Origin: Paralvinella palmiformis
Taxonomy: Eukaryota > Annelida > Polychaeta > Terebellida > Alvinellidae
DNA length: 64,000 bases
Direction: 5' to 3'
NCBI GenBank assembly: GCA_025642065.1
Contig: JAODUP010000583.1
Coordinates: 124,001-188,000, forward strand
Under the pieces are notes generated by a model. The model was not told the DNA's origin and did not search any database. It was given only the letters and a program-made list of their open reading frames with translations. A program made the position numbers and the translations under genes. Shown piece after piece: positions 1 through 7,779 of the stretch (within the stretch, counting starts at the first letter, position 1; the number at the start of each line of letters is the position of its first letter).

Positions 1-265
1 CAATACGGATAATACAACGCACATCATACGACTGGATAAGTTCATTTACATAAATAGCCATTGATGGCATTCCCATACCTGATCCTTGCACCGATACTCT
101 TACTCCCTGATGTATACCAGTAAAACCATACATACCACGAACCCGATTATAACACAACACCTCTTCAAGATATGTATCTGCCACAAATTTCGCACGGAGA
201 GGATCTCCTGGAAGTAATACAACAGGTGCTATCTCTCCTTTTTCTGCTTGAATATGTATACTCAT
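1..265 (-). CDS. deoD: Purine nucleoside phosphorylase DeoD (N-terminal part; runs off the window)
   Basis: Phosphorolysis of purine (deoxy)nucleosides to base and (deoxy)ribose-1-phosphate, a cytosolic salvage reaction. Only the first 88 codons are in the window; the stop lies beyond base 1. The translated start contains the phosphate-binding stretch [12 protein letters not shown] (about residues 14-25), followed by the VRGMYGFTG and [12 protein letters not shown] segments typical of hexameric bacterial DeoD. The ATG is at 263-265. It follows lplA in the same direction after a 46-bp gap and may have its own promoter, since TTGACA reads leftward at 303-308, although I see no good -10. The family call is secure. 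Confidence 0.93.
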   Translation of the reverse strand, partial: MSIHIQAEKGEIAPVVLLPGDPLRAKFVADTYLEEVLCYNRVRGMYGFTGIHQGVRVSVQGSGMGMPSMAIYVNELIQSYDVRCIIRI

Positions 266-311
266 AATTGCCTTGATAAAGAATGTCACATACTCTATAT
301 TATGTCAAGCC

Positions 312-1253
312 TTAATTGTATAAAATTTTTAACAACCCCTCCACAATACACGAATCTGCATATGATATTTTTGTCTTTTGAGAAAAAGGAAGTTTTCGCC
401 CTTGTAATTGTGAAGAAATAACAAAAAATTCTCCCGATTTCTGTTTCTCTACTAAAGAAATAAATGATTTTTCGATGCTCACTCGATAATATTCGTTATT
501 TGTATAAACCATAACAGAAAACTGCGGCGTATTGGCATATTTCCATTTCCAAGAAGATAAATTATGAAAATGTTGTTCAGACTGTTGTGTCTTAGAATAT
601 GTATAGGGAATAACCTGTGTATCCTTCTCTTTTATCTTATAAGCAAACCGATCAGTTAAACAATGCATAAAACTATCCATACAAAAAGTTGGGTGTACTT
701 CAGTAATGTTACATACCGAACTGTACTGAGATGCAGTTCCTCGCACCTTATCCCACGCTGAAGACTGATCCCGATCAAGAAAAAGCCATAGCTTATCCAA
801 GTCCGTTGCACATAACAATGTAAGATGATGATACGCCCCCTGACGTTCCATTCGAAACGCACTTCCAGAGATTTTTCTTTCTTGAATAAATATACCATTA
901 TTTTTTAATTCGGTAAAAACTCCCATATCTCGCAAACTATCCTGCAGTAAATACATATTCTCACGAGAATTATAGTAAGATCGAGGAGAAAAAAATGTAA
1001 TGTTTAAATTACCAAGGTCATGATATACTGCCCCACCCCCACTCTGCCGTCTGAAAAACATCACCCCATGTTGTTCCATACATTGGAGATGACACTCTTT
1101 CCAAGGATTTTGATTCCTTCCAATAATGATTGAATCGGTATTTTTCCAGAACAACAATCCTGATTGTTGTTTTTTCTTTAGTAAATCAAATACCAATTGT
1201 TCACATACAAGATTTTCTATCGCACTAGTATGTAATGAAAGATAAACAGGCAT
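312..1253 (-). CDS. lplA: Lipoate-protein ligase A
   Basis: ATP-dependent attachment of free lipoate (or octanoate) to the lysine of lipoyl-domain proteins, in the cytosol. At 313 residues it has the usual LplA length with a C-terminal accessory domain. Residues 68-82 carry the lipoate-binding motif RRQSGGGAVYHDLGN, and Lys127 sits in the RKISGSA motif that holds lipoyl-AMP. The start ATG overlaps the recR stop by one base (TAATG), so it is the last gene of dnaX-ybaB-recR-lplA. Its likely substrate in this window is GcvH (54044-54445), which together with LipA gives the cell both scavenging and synthetic lipoylation routes. Confidence 0.95.
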   Translation of the reverse strand: MPVYLSLHTSAIENLVCEQLVFDLLKKKQQSGLLFWKNTDSIIIGRNQNPWKECHLQCMEQHGVMFFRRQSGGGAVYHDLGNLNITFFSPRSYYNSRENMYLLQDSLRDMGVFTELKNNGIFIQERKISGSAFRMERQGAYHHLTLLCATDLDKLWLFLDRDQSSAWDKVRGTASQYSSVCNITEVHPTFCMDSFMHCLTDRFAYKIKEKDTQVIPYTYSKTQQSEQHFHNLSSWKWKYANTPQFSVMVYTNNEYYRVSIEKSFISLVEKQKSGEFFVISSQLQGRKLPFSQKTKISYADSCIVEGLLKILYN

Positions 1254-1840
1254 TACTGCATAGCAGTACGTGAATCAAGAGAACGTGCCAATGTTTGTTT
1301 GTCCGTGTACTCAAGGTTACCCCCTATTGGCATCCCAAGAGCAATACGACTGACTTTTACATATGTTGGCAAAGATTGTTGCACAAATAACGCAGTAGTA
1401 TCTCCCGCTAAGGTTGGATTTGTCGCAAGTATAACTTCTTCCACTGCAAGATCTGTCACTCTCTGGATAAGTCGATCAACTGAAAGATCTTCAGGTCCTA
1501 TTCCATTCATAGGATCAATAACTCCTCCCAAAACATGATACAGACCATGGAACACATGTGCTGTCTCAAGTACAAAAATATCTTGTGGCTGTTCTACCAC
1601 ACATAGCAATTTCTTTTCCCTATGAAGATCAGAACAAATGGAACACTCATTTTGTTCTGTATACGCACCACATTGACTGCAACATATCGTATTTCGGCGT
1701 ACATTAAGAATATTTTGCGCAAGTTGTGTCGCAAATTCTTCATCCTTTTTTAGAATAGCATAGACCATTCTTGCCGCACTTTTTTTTCCAATTCCAGGAA
1801 ACCGAGAAAACAGTTCAACAAGTTTTTCAATAACCATCAT
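1253..1840 (-). CDS. recR: Recombination mediator RecR
   Basis: RecR loads RecA at gaps together with RecO/RecF. The 195-residue protein has the full family layout: a helix-hairpin-helix (FPGIGKKSAARM, residues 14-25), a four-Cys zinc finger (Cys54, Cys57, Cys66 and Cys69, with an extra Cys53), a Toprim domain starting near LCVVEQPQD (about residue 79), and a C-terminal segment containing the ALGMPIGGNLEYTD motif. The start overlaps the ybaB stop by 4 bases. The dnaX-ybaB-recR order is conserved across bacteria. The partner recF is in the same window at 57950-59026. Confidence 0.97.
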   Translation of the reverse strand: MMVIEKLVELFSRFPGIGKKSAARMVYAILKKDEEFATQLAQNILNVRRNTICCSQCGAYTEQNECSICSDLHREKKLLCVVEQPQDIFVLETAHVFHGLYHVLGGVIDPMNGIGPEDLSVDRLIQRVTDLAVEEVILATNPTLAGDTTALFVQQSLPTYVKVSRIALGMPIGGNLEYTDKQTLARSLDSRTAMQ

Positions 1841-2139
1841 AGAACATTACCTAAAGAAGAAATCATCTGTTCCCCAAATAATTCTTGGATTCGATTTCGT
1901 GCACGAAGCACCGCATCGTTTATTGCCACAGTAAAAAGTTCTTCCAATATTTTCTTTTTTGCTTCCTGCAATAAATCAGGTGCAACATATACTTCCCGAA
2001 CAGTAAAACTACCATCCATTGTAACTGTTACAATCCCTGCACCCGCACTTCCCTGCACAACAACTTCGTTAAGTTGCTTCTTAACTTCTTCCAAGTTGCT
2101 TTTCATGTTCTGCATATTTTTAAAGATATCAGCATCCAT
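1837..2139 (-). CDS. ybaB: YbaB/EbfC family nucleoid-associated protein
   Basis: Small dimeric DNA-binding protein of the YbaB/EbfC family. In Borrelia the homologue EbfC binds DNA and acts as a nucleoid protein; a specific target here is unknown. The 100-residue length, the N-terminal helical stretch (FKNMQNMKSNLEEVKKQL), the beta motif VTVTMDGSFTVREVYV and the C-terminal helical arm are all family features. It sits between dnaX and recR with 1-base and 4-base overlaps, so it is translationally coupled to both. Confidence 0.95.
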   Translation of the reverse strand: MDADIFKNMQNMKSNLEEVKKQLNEVVVQGSAGAGIVTVTMDGSFTVREVYVAPDLLQEAKKKILEELFTVAINDAVLRARNRIQELFGEQMISSLGNVL

Positions 2140-3707
2140 TAAGATTCCACAATTTTTCCTTGAAACATATTCCGCAGATCTTCCACAGATGAGTCAGTAT
2201 AACATGTTTTGGAAGAATCATCCAATAAAAACTCTATGTGTTCTATACGAGTACTATGCTCTAGTGCTTCTTGTATCTCTTGTACTATTTTCTGCAAATC
2301 TTCTTTTTGTCTCTCCAGAGTATCTCTTGTAAATGAATCAGTACATATCAATCGTAATCTATTTCCATTTATTTCTCCCCGCACAATCTTTTGAATAAAG
2401 GGAGCCAAAGAATTATTTTCTTTTACATGTTCAAGTAGCATATCTGATAGACTTTTATACTCATCTGCAAGCACCTTATTGGAAACAGAACCTTCAGCTC
2501 GTTTCTCAGACCGCTGCTTTGAATACAATTCATTGTGTTTGATCTTTTGTTGATTAGTATCATTCTCAGTCAAAGAATGAGATTCTTGCTGTAATTCACG
2601 AATTTTCTTAAGTATATTTTTAAAGGAAATATAATACCGCAATTGACAAAGCTCTGCCACCACTAATTCCACCTCAAAACTAGGTGAAATAGTATGTTTC
2701 ATATTGCGATATGCTCGCAATAATACTCGAAGTCCCTGCTCTAGCTGCTCTGAGCTTAACATAGCTATCCACTTTTTAGAGATAGGATACGCCTGCGATA
2801 CCTCACCATTTACTCCTAGCGAAGCAAACAATATTGTACGAAAATATTCTATAAGAACTCGTAAAAATCGTACTGGATACATACCTTTTTCCATCAACGT
2901 AGATACATCTTTAAGGGCTTCTGCGCTCTCTCCATTTACTATCGCATCAACAATTTCTTCAAGAATATGAGTTTGTATCAATCCAAGTCGTTGTGTTACT
3001 TTTTGTTCGTCAAGCAAAGATCCTTCCAAAGCAATAAGCTGATCAAGTAGCATATAGGCATCACGTAAAGATCCGTCGGCTTCTCTGGCAATAATGAATA
3101 CAGCTTGTTCCTCCGTCTGAATATTCATTTCCGTGCATACATGAATGAGTTCTTGTGTGATTTGTTTAGTACTAAGCAAACGAAATGTCAACTGTTGACA
3201 ACGCGAACGAATAGTAGCTGGAATTCGATGTACTTCTGTTGTTGCAAAAATAAATATAACATAAGGAGGAGGTTCTTCTATCGTCTTAAGCAATGCATTA
3301 AATGCACTTATTGATAGCATATGCACTTCATCTATTATATAGATTTTATAGCGCAACTGAGATGGAGGAAACAGTATTTGCTCCTTAATCGCACGAATAT
3401 CGCTTACTCCTGTATGCGATGCTCCATCTATTTCTATCACATCCATAGCAACACCTTTTTCAATTTCTCTACACCCAGGATACTCTCCCCATTCCTCCTC
3501 TTTAGGCCCTCCAGGTGCATTAAGAGCTGCTGAAAAAATACGTGCTGCAGAAGTTTTCCCCACCCCCCGAGGCCCATAAAAAAGATATGCATGAGCAATA
3601 CGCTTCTGGCGTATACTATTGCGTAACATTGTTACTACCACTTCTTGCCCTTTTAAATCGGAAAATGTCCGTGGTCTTCTCCTTGTCGATGTCACTTCAT
3701 ATGCCAT
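2139..3707 (-). CDS. dnaX: DNA polymerase III subunit gamma/tau
   Basis: Clamp-loader ATPase that organises the replisome. At 522 residues it has Walker A GPRGVGKT (45-52), Walker B IIDEVHM (124-130), the SNAFNALLKTIEEPP-like sensor region and the arginine-finger stretch TIRSRCQQL. The C-terminal 200 residues are divergent, as is usual. The zinc module between Walker A and B, which normally has four Cys, keeps only Cys79; the other positions read as Ala, Glu and Tyr. I saw no clear A-rich slippery site, so production of a separate gamma form is not supported. It is first gene of the dnaX-ybaB-recR-lplA operon, immediately downstream of the SRP RNA gene. Confidence 0.96.
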   Translation of the reverse strand: MAYEVTSTRRRPRTFSDLKGQEVVVTMLRNSIRQKRIAHAYLFYGPRGVGKTSAARIFSAALNAPGGPKEEEWGEYPGCREIEKGVAMDVIEIDGASHTGVSDIRAIKEQILFPPSQLRYKIYIIDEVHMLSISAFNALLKTIEEPPPYVIFIFATTEVHRIPATIRSRCQQLTFRLLSTKQITQELIHVCTEMNIQTEEQAVFIIAREADGSLRDAYMLLDQLIALEGSLLDEQKVTQRLGLIQTHILEEIVDAIVNGESAEALKDVSTLMEKGMYPVRFLRVLIEYFRTILFASLGVNGEVSQAYPISKKWIAMLSSEQLEQGLRVLLRAYRNMKHTISPSFEVELVVAELCQLRYYISFKNILKKIRELQQESHSLTENDTNQQKIKHNELYSKQRSEKRAEGSVSNKVLADEYKSLSDMLLEHVKENNSLAPFIQKIVRGEINGNRLRLICTDSFTRDTLERQKEDLQKIVQEIQEALEHSTRIEHIEFLLDDSSKTCYTDSSVEDLRNMFQGKIVES

Positions 3708-3714
3708 AAAAAAC

Positions 3715-3832
3715 CCTCTTCAAGCATGTACACGATCCAAACACCACAACCCAAATGCCTACCGCTGCTTCCTTCCAGACCTGACGGAGTTCAGCTTTGT
3801 TTGCCTGCTTGGTGTCTATCATACTGAAGAGG
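3715..3832 (-). ncRNA. ffs: Small bacterial signal recognition particle RNA (4.5S type)
   Basis: The minus strand carries the SRP domain IV core GTCAGGTCTGGAAGGAAGCA (3761-3780 region), with the GGAA tetraloop and the A/C-rich internal loop that binds Ffh. The ends pair: CCTCTTCA (3715-3722) with TGAAGAGG (3825-3832), which closes a roughly 118-nt hairpin RNA without an Alu domain. It lies next to dnaX, a common position for this gene. End coordinates are inferred from the terminal stem. Confidence 0.93.
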
Positions 3833-3838
3833 TATGTT

Positions 3839-3867
3839 ATTATACAATGTTCATTTTCCATTTTCAA
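3839..3867 (-). promoter_or_regulatory. Promoter of the SRP RNA gene
   Basis: Reading leftward, TTGAAA (3862-3867) is followed after 17 bases by a perfect TATAAT (3839-3844). The predicted transcription start, about 7 bases further on, coincides with the first base of the SRP terminal stem at 3832. This fits a strong housekeeping sigma-70 promoter for a stable RNA. Confidence 0.8.
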
Positions 3868-3925
3868 TATATACATTATATTCTCATCAAAAAATTACTT
3901 ACACGAAAAAGAACACTATGATAGT

Positions 3926-5419
3926 ATGGTTTACGTGCTTTCCAAAACACTATTTCTCATTGGCAAACGGTGTCCACGTGCATTATGGTTGCACACACAT
4001 TCTTCTGATTTTAAGCGGAACTCCCATAACACTTTTTCTCATATACCCATTATCAAAGATAACATCGAATCAGATAATAGCACCTTATTATTTGGCACAA
4101 ACGTCGGAACTCTTGCACATCTTTATATGGGAAAAGGCCCAATAATAAACACACATCTTAAGCTTGCACAAAAATTACAACACACACAGCACTATATAGC
4201 ACAGGACTGCCCCATTATATATGAAGCAACCGCACAAAGCTCTCAAAATGGCGATTACGCAAGTATTGATATATTAAAACAGAATACTCATGGCAACTAT
4301 AATCTTATGGAGGTAAAATCAGGAAGCTATGTACGTGAAAACTATCTTAGTGATCTGTGTTTTCAATACATAATATTTCAAGAAGCCTCTATCCCTATTA
4401 CATCATGTATGCTCATGACGATAAATCCTTTATATCATCGGAAATCTGCATTATCCCTAAGACAGTTTTTTCAAATAGAAGATGTCACAGACCGTATACT
4501 TTCTCTTGTTACCAAAATTCAAAGCGAACGTACACGTATACGAACATATAAGACTGTTAAGGAAGAACCTTACGTTAAGATATCTGACCACTGCATCACT
4601 CCCTATCCCTGCCCCTATCTATCATATTGCTGGAAAAATATTCCAAGATACTCATTATATTCTCTATGCAAGCCTCATCTTGCTGCGAGACTAGCACACA
4701 AGCACCATTCATTAGATCTGCATGATTATATTTATGAGAAATCACTATCTAAAACAGAAAAAATCGATATCCATGCACATATCACACAGAAAGAACACAT
4801 TGAACAAAATACTCTAAAGGCTATACATACTAAATGGACACATCCCCTTTCTATTATACATGGGCACATGCTCAACAATATCCCCATACCATTATTCACA
4901 CATGCTCGTCCATATGAACCCTTTCTATTCTTCCTACTCCATGCATCTTTATCTGATGATGATACTCTTTCTTTTCATTCTGCTTTCTTCCATAATTCTC
5001 ACCAACATCCCTATCCCCGTTTTGTTCGAAAATTGTGTAATCTTTGTCAAAAAGATAGTACGGTACTATATTTTAGCAATAATAATTTTACAGCACTTCT
5101 TTCTTCTACAATAGCACAATGCGGTGTATTAAAAGATACGTCTTTTATCAATTTACACCATCTGTTTAAAAACAGATATTACTATCATCCTAAACAATAT
5201 AGTCAAGATACACTTTCAGCCATAGCAGCAGCTTGTCACCTTTCTACTGATATACCTATACCTCTCCAAGATTTATCATACCGATACGTACACACAATGG
5301 GGACTCCAGATGCACAAAAATTAAAAGAGGACTGCGAAAAATATAGTCACTCTACTATACGCATAATAGCATTACTATATCGTTTTATTAAAAATATTAC
5401 AGAAAAACACTCTTCATAA
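3926..5419 (+). CDS. Cas4-like PD-(D/E)XK / DUF2779 domain protein with a degenerate nuclease-like C-terminal half
   Basis: About 497 residues from ATG 3926; the longer upstream reading crosses the SRP RNA gene and its promoter and is rejected. The N-terminal half has a Cas4-like layout: Cys16 in RCPRALWL, an Asp near 115 with MEVKS (Glu129, Lys131), and Cys223, Cys229 and Cys235. One N-terminal plus three C-terminal Cys is the iron-sulfur pattern of Cas4/AddB-type nucleases. The C-terminal half matches DUF2779 (ARPYEPF; YYYHPKQYSQDTL), but the usual DFET acidic motif reads IIHGHM. Codons are A/C-rich, as expected for lagging-strand genes here. There is no CRISPR array or cas neighbour, so a role in adaptation is unlikely; DNA processing is an inference. 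Confidence 0.72.
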   Translation: MVYVLSKTLFLIGKRCPRALWLHTHSSDFKRNSHNTFSHIPIIKDNIESDNSTLLFGTNVGTLAHLYMGKGPIINTHLKLAQKLQHTQHYIAQDCPIIYEATAQSSQNGDYASIDILKQNTHGNYNLMEVKSGSYVRENYLSDLCFQYIIFQEASIPITSCMLMTINPLYHRKSALSLRQFFQIEDVTDRILSLVTKIQSERTRIRTYKTVKEEPYVKISDHCITPYPCPYLSYCWKNIPRYSLYSLCKPHLAARLAHKHHSLDLHDYIYEKSLSKTEKIDIHAHITQKEHIEQNTLKAIHTKWTHPLSIIHGHMLNNIPIPLFTHARPYEPFLFFLLHASLSDDDTLSFHSAFFHNSHQHPYPRFVRKLCNLCQKDSTVLYFSNNNFTALLSSTIAQCGVLKDTSFINLHHLFKNRYYYHPKQYSQDTLSAIAAACHLSTDIPIPLQDLSYRYVHTMGTPDAQKLKEDCEKYSHSTIRIIALLYRFIKNITEKHSS

Positions 5420-5504
5420 TTATCATTGTGTTTCACCAATTTTTATATACAGTAGGATATATTGAAAAATAAGAACAAGGACATGTTAATAAATATACAA
5501 AACG

Positions 5505-5654
5505 TTACCAAATTATAATAATAATCATGCAAGGTATTAAAAATAAAAAGCCTGCGGGCGGCAACCGCAGGCTCCCACACAAGAATGTGTGGTTGGCAAC
5601 TAAAAGGAGGAAAAGTAAAATTGCCATGCAATTCAAGATTGCCTTAAATAGCAT
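5505..5654 (-). CDS. Possible 49-aa hydrophobic small protein (doubtful)
   Basis: ATG at 5652-5654, one base after the stop of the preceding 24-codon ORF (5656-5730). The predicted peptide is hydrophobic, with a Leu/Val/Phe-rich core near residues 10-20. No good Shine-Dalgarno is seen. A perfect terminator hairpin (5549-5573) lies inside the frame, so much of the ORF would normally not be transcribed past that point. It may therefore be a leader, a random frame, or part of an RNA. I do not recognise it. Confidence 0.2.
   Translation of the reverse strand: MLFKAILNCMAILLFLLLVANHTFLCGSLRLPPAGFLFLIPCMIIIIIW
5549..5573 (-). terminator. Rho-independent terminator (minus-strand)
   Basis: AGCCTGCGG (5549-5557) and CCGCAGGCT (5565-5573) form a perfect 9-bp GC-rich stem with a 7-base loop. 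Read on the minus strand it is followed by TTTTATTTTT. No annotated gene ends just before it, which suggests a small upstream transcript. Confidence 0.75.
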
Positions 5655-5839
5655 GCTAATTTAGATTATAAATTTTTCTCCAAGTTTTCTTCTCCTTGGG
5701 ATTAATATCTCCTGGAATCCCCGCCATCATGTATTAACACACGTAGTAATTAAAAGTTACAAAAATATCTTTATTTAACTATTTTATTGATAACAACATA
5801 AGAAACATAATATTCTTATGATAAGAACAATCCACAGTA

Positions 5840-5868
5840 ATAAAAAGGGAACTAATAATCAGTTCCCC
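5840..5868 (-). terminator. Terminator of the Gly/His-rich protein gene
   Basis: On the minus strand GGGAACT (5861-5867 complement) pairs with AGTTCCC (5847-5853 complement) around a 7-base loop and is followed by TTTTTA. It lies about 85 bases after the stop of the gene at 5952-6389. Confidence 0.75.
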
Positions 5869-5951
5869 ATTTAAAGAGATAACACGTAGTGCTTATACTA
5901 GCTCGTTTATTCCATTCCTTTCAACTATGTATACCATAATCTAAATATTTC

Positions 5952-6389
5952 TTAATCAGTCTCACTCTTGGGTGCATTCGATCCATTGGGATTGTTTGCT
6001 CCTTGGTCAGGATTGTTATATCCATATGGTCCCCAACCTGGTCCACCGTATGGTCCCCAACCTGGTCCACCGTATGGTCCCCAACCTGGTCCACCGTATG
6101 GTCCATTAGGAACATTTGATTCACCATTAGGTGATCCATTTGGATTAGGTACTTCCTGAGCATTAGGATTATTATACCAATATCCATGACCCCATCCATG
6201 ACCCCATCCATGACCCCATCCATATCCTCGTCCAAAGCCATGTCCCCAACCTCCATGCACCTTTTGTCCTTGTGCTCCTGTTGTCCACATGTCTTGCTCT
6301 ACTGATGAAACCAATGATCGCGCAGATACGAAAAAAGAAACCAAAAAAATCATAGCTACATAAATAGCTATCTTAAAACCTAAACTCAT
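5952..6389 (-). CDS. Secreted Gly/His/Trp-rich repeat protein
   Basis: 145 residues starting with a Sec signal peptide (hydrophobic core about 8-22, cleavage near FVSARS). The mature part is low-complexity: GWGH tetrapeptides in tandem (about residues 55-72), then an Asn/Pro-rich linker and three 8-residue GPYGGPGW-type repeats, then an acidic Asn-rich tail. The DNA has matching 12-bp (6184-6219) and 24-bp (6025-6096) tandem units. A strong AGGAGGT lies 7 bases before the ATG, and it has its own terminator, so it is probably well expressed. The regular His residues could bind metal, but no family is recognised and function is unknown. Confidence 0.8.
   Translation of the reverse strand: MSLGFKIAIYVAMIFLVSFFVSARSLVSSVEQDMWTTGAQGQKVHGGWGHGFGRGYGWGHGWGHGWGHGYWYNNPNAQEVPNPNGSPNGESNVPNGPYGGPGWGPYGGPGWGPYGGPGWGPYGYNNPDQGANNPNGSNAPKSETD
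6025..6096 (-). repeat. 24-bp tandem repeat, three copies, coding
   Basis: Three identical 24-bp units at 6025-6048, 6049-6072 and 6073-6096, then a partial unit. They encode the GPYGGPGW-type repeats of the secreted protein. Identical copies imply recent expansion and likely length variation between strains. Confidence 0.9.
6184..6219 (-). repeat. 12-bp tandem repeat, three copies, coding
   Basis: Three exact copies of CCATGACCCCAT (plus-strand sense) at 6184-6195, 6196-6207 and 6208-6219. They encode the GWGH repeats of the same secreted protein. Confidence 0.9.
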
Positions 6390-6501
6390 TCTAATACCTC
6401 CTATGTATTTCAGGCCGAGTTAGCCTCTTTGTTATAATAAACAAGGAGATGCTCATTTAGTTACACCTTCTCACTATGTGACAACTAACTATAGATAATC
6501 C

Positions 6502-7779
6502 TTACGGACTTATGCGCTTACGATCGCGCGGAAAGGCTGCTGCTTCTTTCACATTTTCAAGGTGCAATATTTGTTGAGCAAACCGTTCCAGCCCTATGGC
6601 AAAACCGCCATGAGGAGGACACCCTGCAGAAAAGATAGAAAGATAATCTTTCAATGAGGCTGGATCTAAATGAAAATACACAATAGACTCTTCCAGCCTA
6701 TCTCTTTCATGAATTCGTTGACCTCCTGTGCTTATTTCTTGTCCTCTAAATAGCAGATCAAAACTTCTGGTAAGTGTTTCTTCAAAATAGGTATAAAACG
6801 GTCTCTTTTTTCGAGGAAATGCATATATAAACACAGCTTCTATATCATATTTTTGAGCAGCCCAATCACATAATGCACGCTCACCATCTGGTTGGATATC
6901 AAATACTGTTTTTCCTAAAATCTGCCTAAGCAGTTCCTTTGCTTCTGCATAGGTCAGACGCGGGACACTAGCCCATTGTTTCGCTGAAGGGAGTAGTACA
7001 TTCCACATTTTCAGTACAGAATCATGTTGTTGTTTAATCTCCTGAAACACATATTCTAACAACTCATGCTGCAAATCCATTAGTTCATGCTCATCTTTAA
7101 TAAAGGCCATCTCCATATCAAGAGATACGTATTCACTTAAGTGGCGCCGTGTCTCATGTTTTTCAGCCCGATATACTGGTGCACATTCATATACTCGCTC
7201 CAAGCCAGAAGCAACCATAGCTTGTTTATAAAATTGTGGAGACTGCGTAAGATATAAGGGTTTCCCAAAATAATCAATCTCAAATAATTCTGTTCCTCCT
7301 TCTGTCCCTCGGCCTATTATTTTACTCGTTTTTATTTCAGTAAATTTATGATTTCTCAGAAAGGTTGAAAATGCAGAAAGAATAGTCGCTTCCAACTCAA
7401 ATATTCCACGAATTTTTATATTTCGCAGACTCAAAAGACGATGGTCGAGAATGCTTTCCAAATTATACGTATTAATATCTTTTTCGGGCAAAAATGGTAA
7501 GTCGGCCTGTGCAAGGGAAAATACAAAGGTATGAGTTTCTTCTATTTCATAGCCTCCAAGAGCTTTTTGATTCTTTTTAACTATTCCTTTAATACTTACC
7601 ACTGATTCTAGATGTAGCGATATCTGTTTATTTCGGTATACCACTTGTACTATACCACTTCGATCACGTAATACCAAAAATATAATCGCACCTAACTTCC
7701 GTATCTTATGAACCCATCCGCACACTTCCACTTCGTTTCCATCTTGTTGTGATAAATCGCATATCAATACACGCATCAC
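6502..7779 (-). CDS. aspS2: Archaeal-type aspartyl-tRNA synthetase, probably non-discriminating
   Basis: Class IIb synthetase of 425 residues, the compact archaeal/eukaryal form without the bacterial GAD insertion. It has an OB-fold anticodon domain (GWVHKIRKLG near residue 20), motif 2 region GTEGGTELFEIDYFG and the Asp-type YLTQSPQFYKQ loop (asparaginyl enzymes have SGQL there), and motif 3 PPHGGFAIGLERF. In bacteria this form usually charges both tRNA-Asp and tRNA-Asn. The His after GWV agrees with what I recall for non-discriminating enzymes, though the second reported determinant (Pro) looks like Leu here. It overlaps gatB by 4 bases, placing it in the GatCAB operon. A bacterial AspRS lies at 13500-15242. 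Confidence 0.88.
   Translation of the reverse strand: MMRVLICDLSQQDGNEVEVCGWVHKIRKLGAIIFLVLRDRSGIVQVVYRNKQISLHLESVVSIKGIVKKNQKALGGYEIEETHTFVFSLAQADLPFLPEKDINTYNLESILDHRLLSLRNIKIRGIFELEATILSAFSTFLRNHKFTEIKTSKIIGRGTEGGTELFEIDYFGKPLYLTQSPQFYKQAMVASGLERVYECAPVYRAEKHETRRHLSEYVSLDMEMAFIKDEHELMDLQHELLEYVFQEIKQQHDSVLKMWNVLLPSAKQWASVPRLTYAEAKELLRQILGKTVFDIQPDGERALCDWAAQKYDIEAVFIYAFPRKKRPFYTYFEETLTRSFDLLFRGQEISTGGQRIHERDRLEESIVYFHLDPASLKDYLSIFSAGCPPHGGFAIGLERFAQQILHLENVKEAAAFPRDRKRISP

Larger units (their letters stand above)
5420..5951. other. 532-bp intergenic stretch with two minus-strand terminators and two tiny ORFs
   Basis: No gene longer than 50 codons is supported here. It holds a terminator for the Gly/His-rich protein gene (5840-5868), then on the minus strand two short ORFs one base apart (5656-5730, 24 aa; 5505-5654, 49 aa, very hydrophobic), a 7-bp hairpin (5575-5592) and a strong terminator hairpin (5549-5573). 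I searched for tmRNA, RNase P and tRNA signatures and found none. A small minus-strand transcript is plausible because a second strong terminator follows the first one. Confidence 0.6.

Noticed and set aside
3797..3925. Longer start of the DUF2779 protein
   Set aside because: The extension overlaps the SRP RNA gene and its promoter and has no family similarity; ATG 3926 gives the conserved N-terminus.
5420..5951. tmRNA, RNase P RNA or tRNA in the intergenic stretch
   Set aside because: No T-arm consensus, CCA end, tag reading frame or P4 helix signature on either strand.
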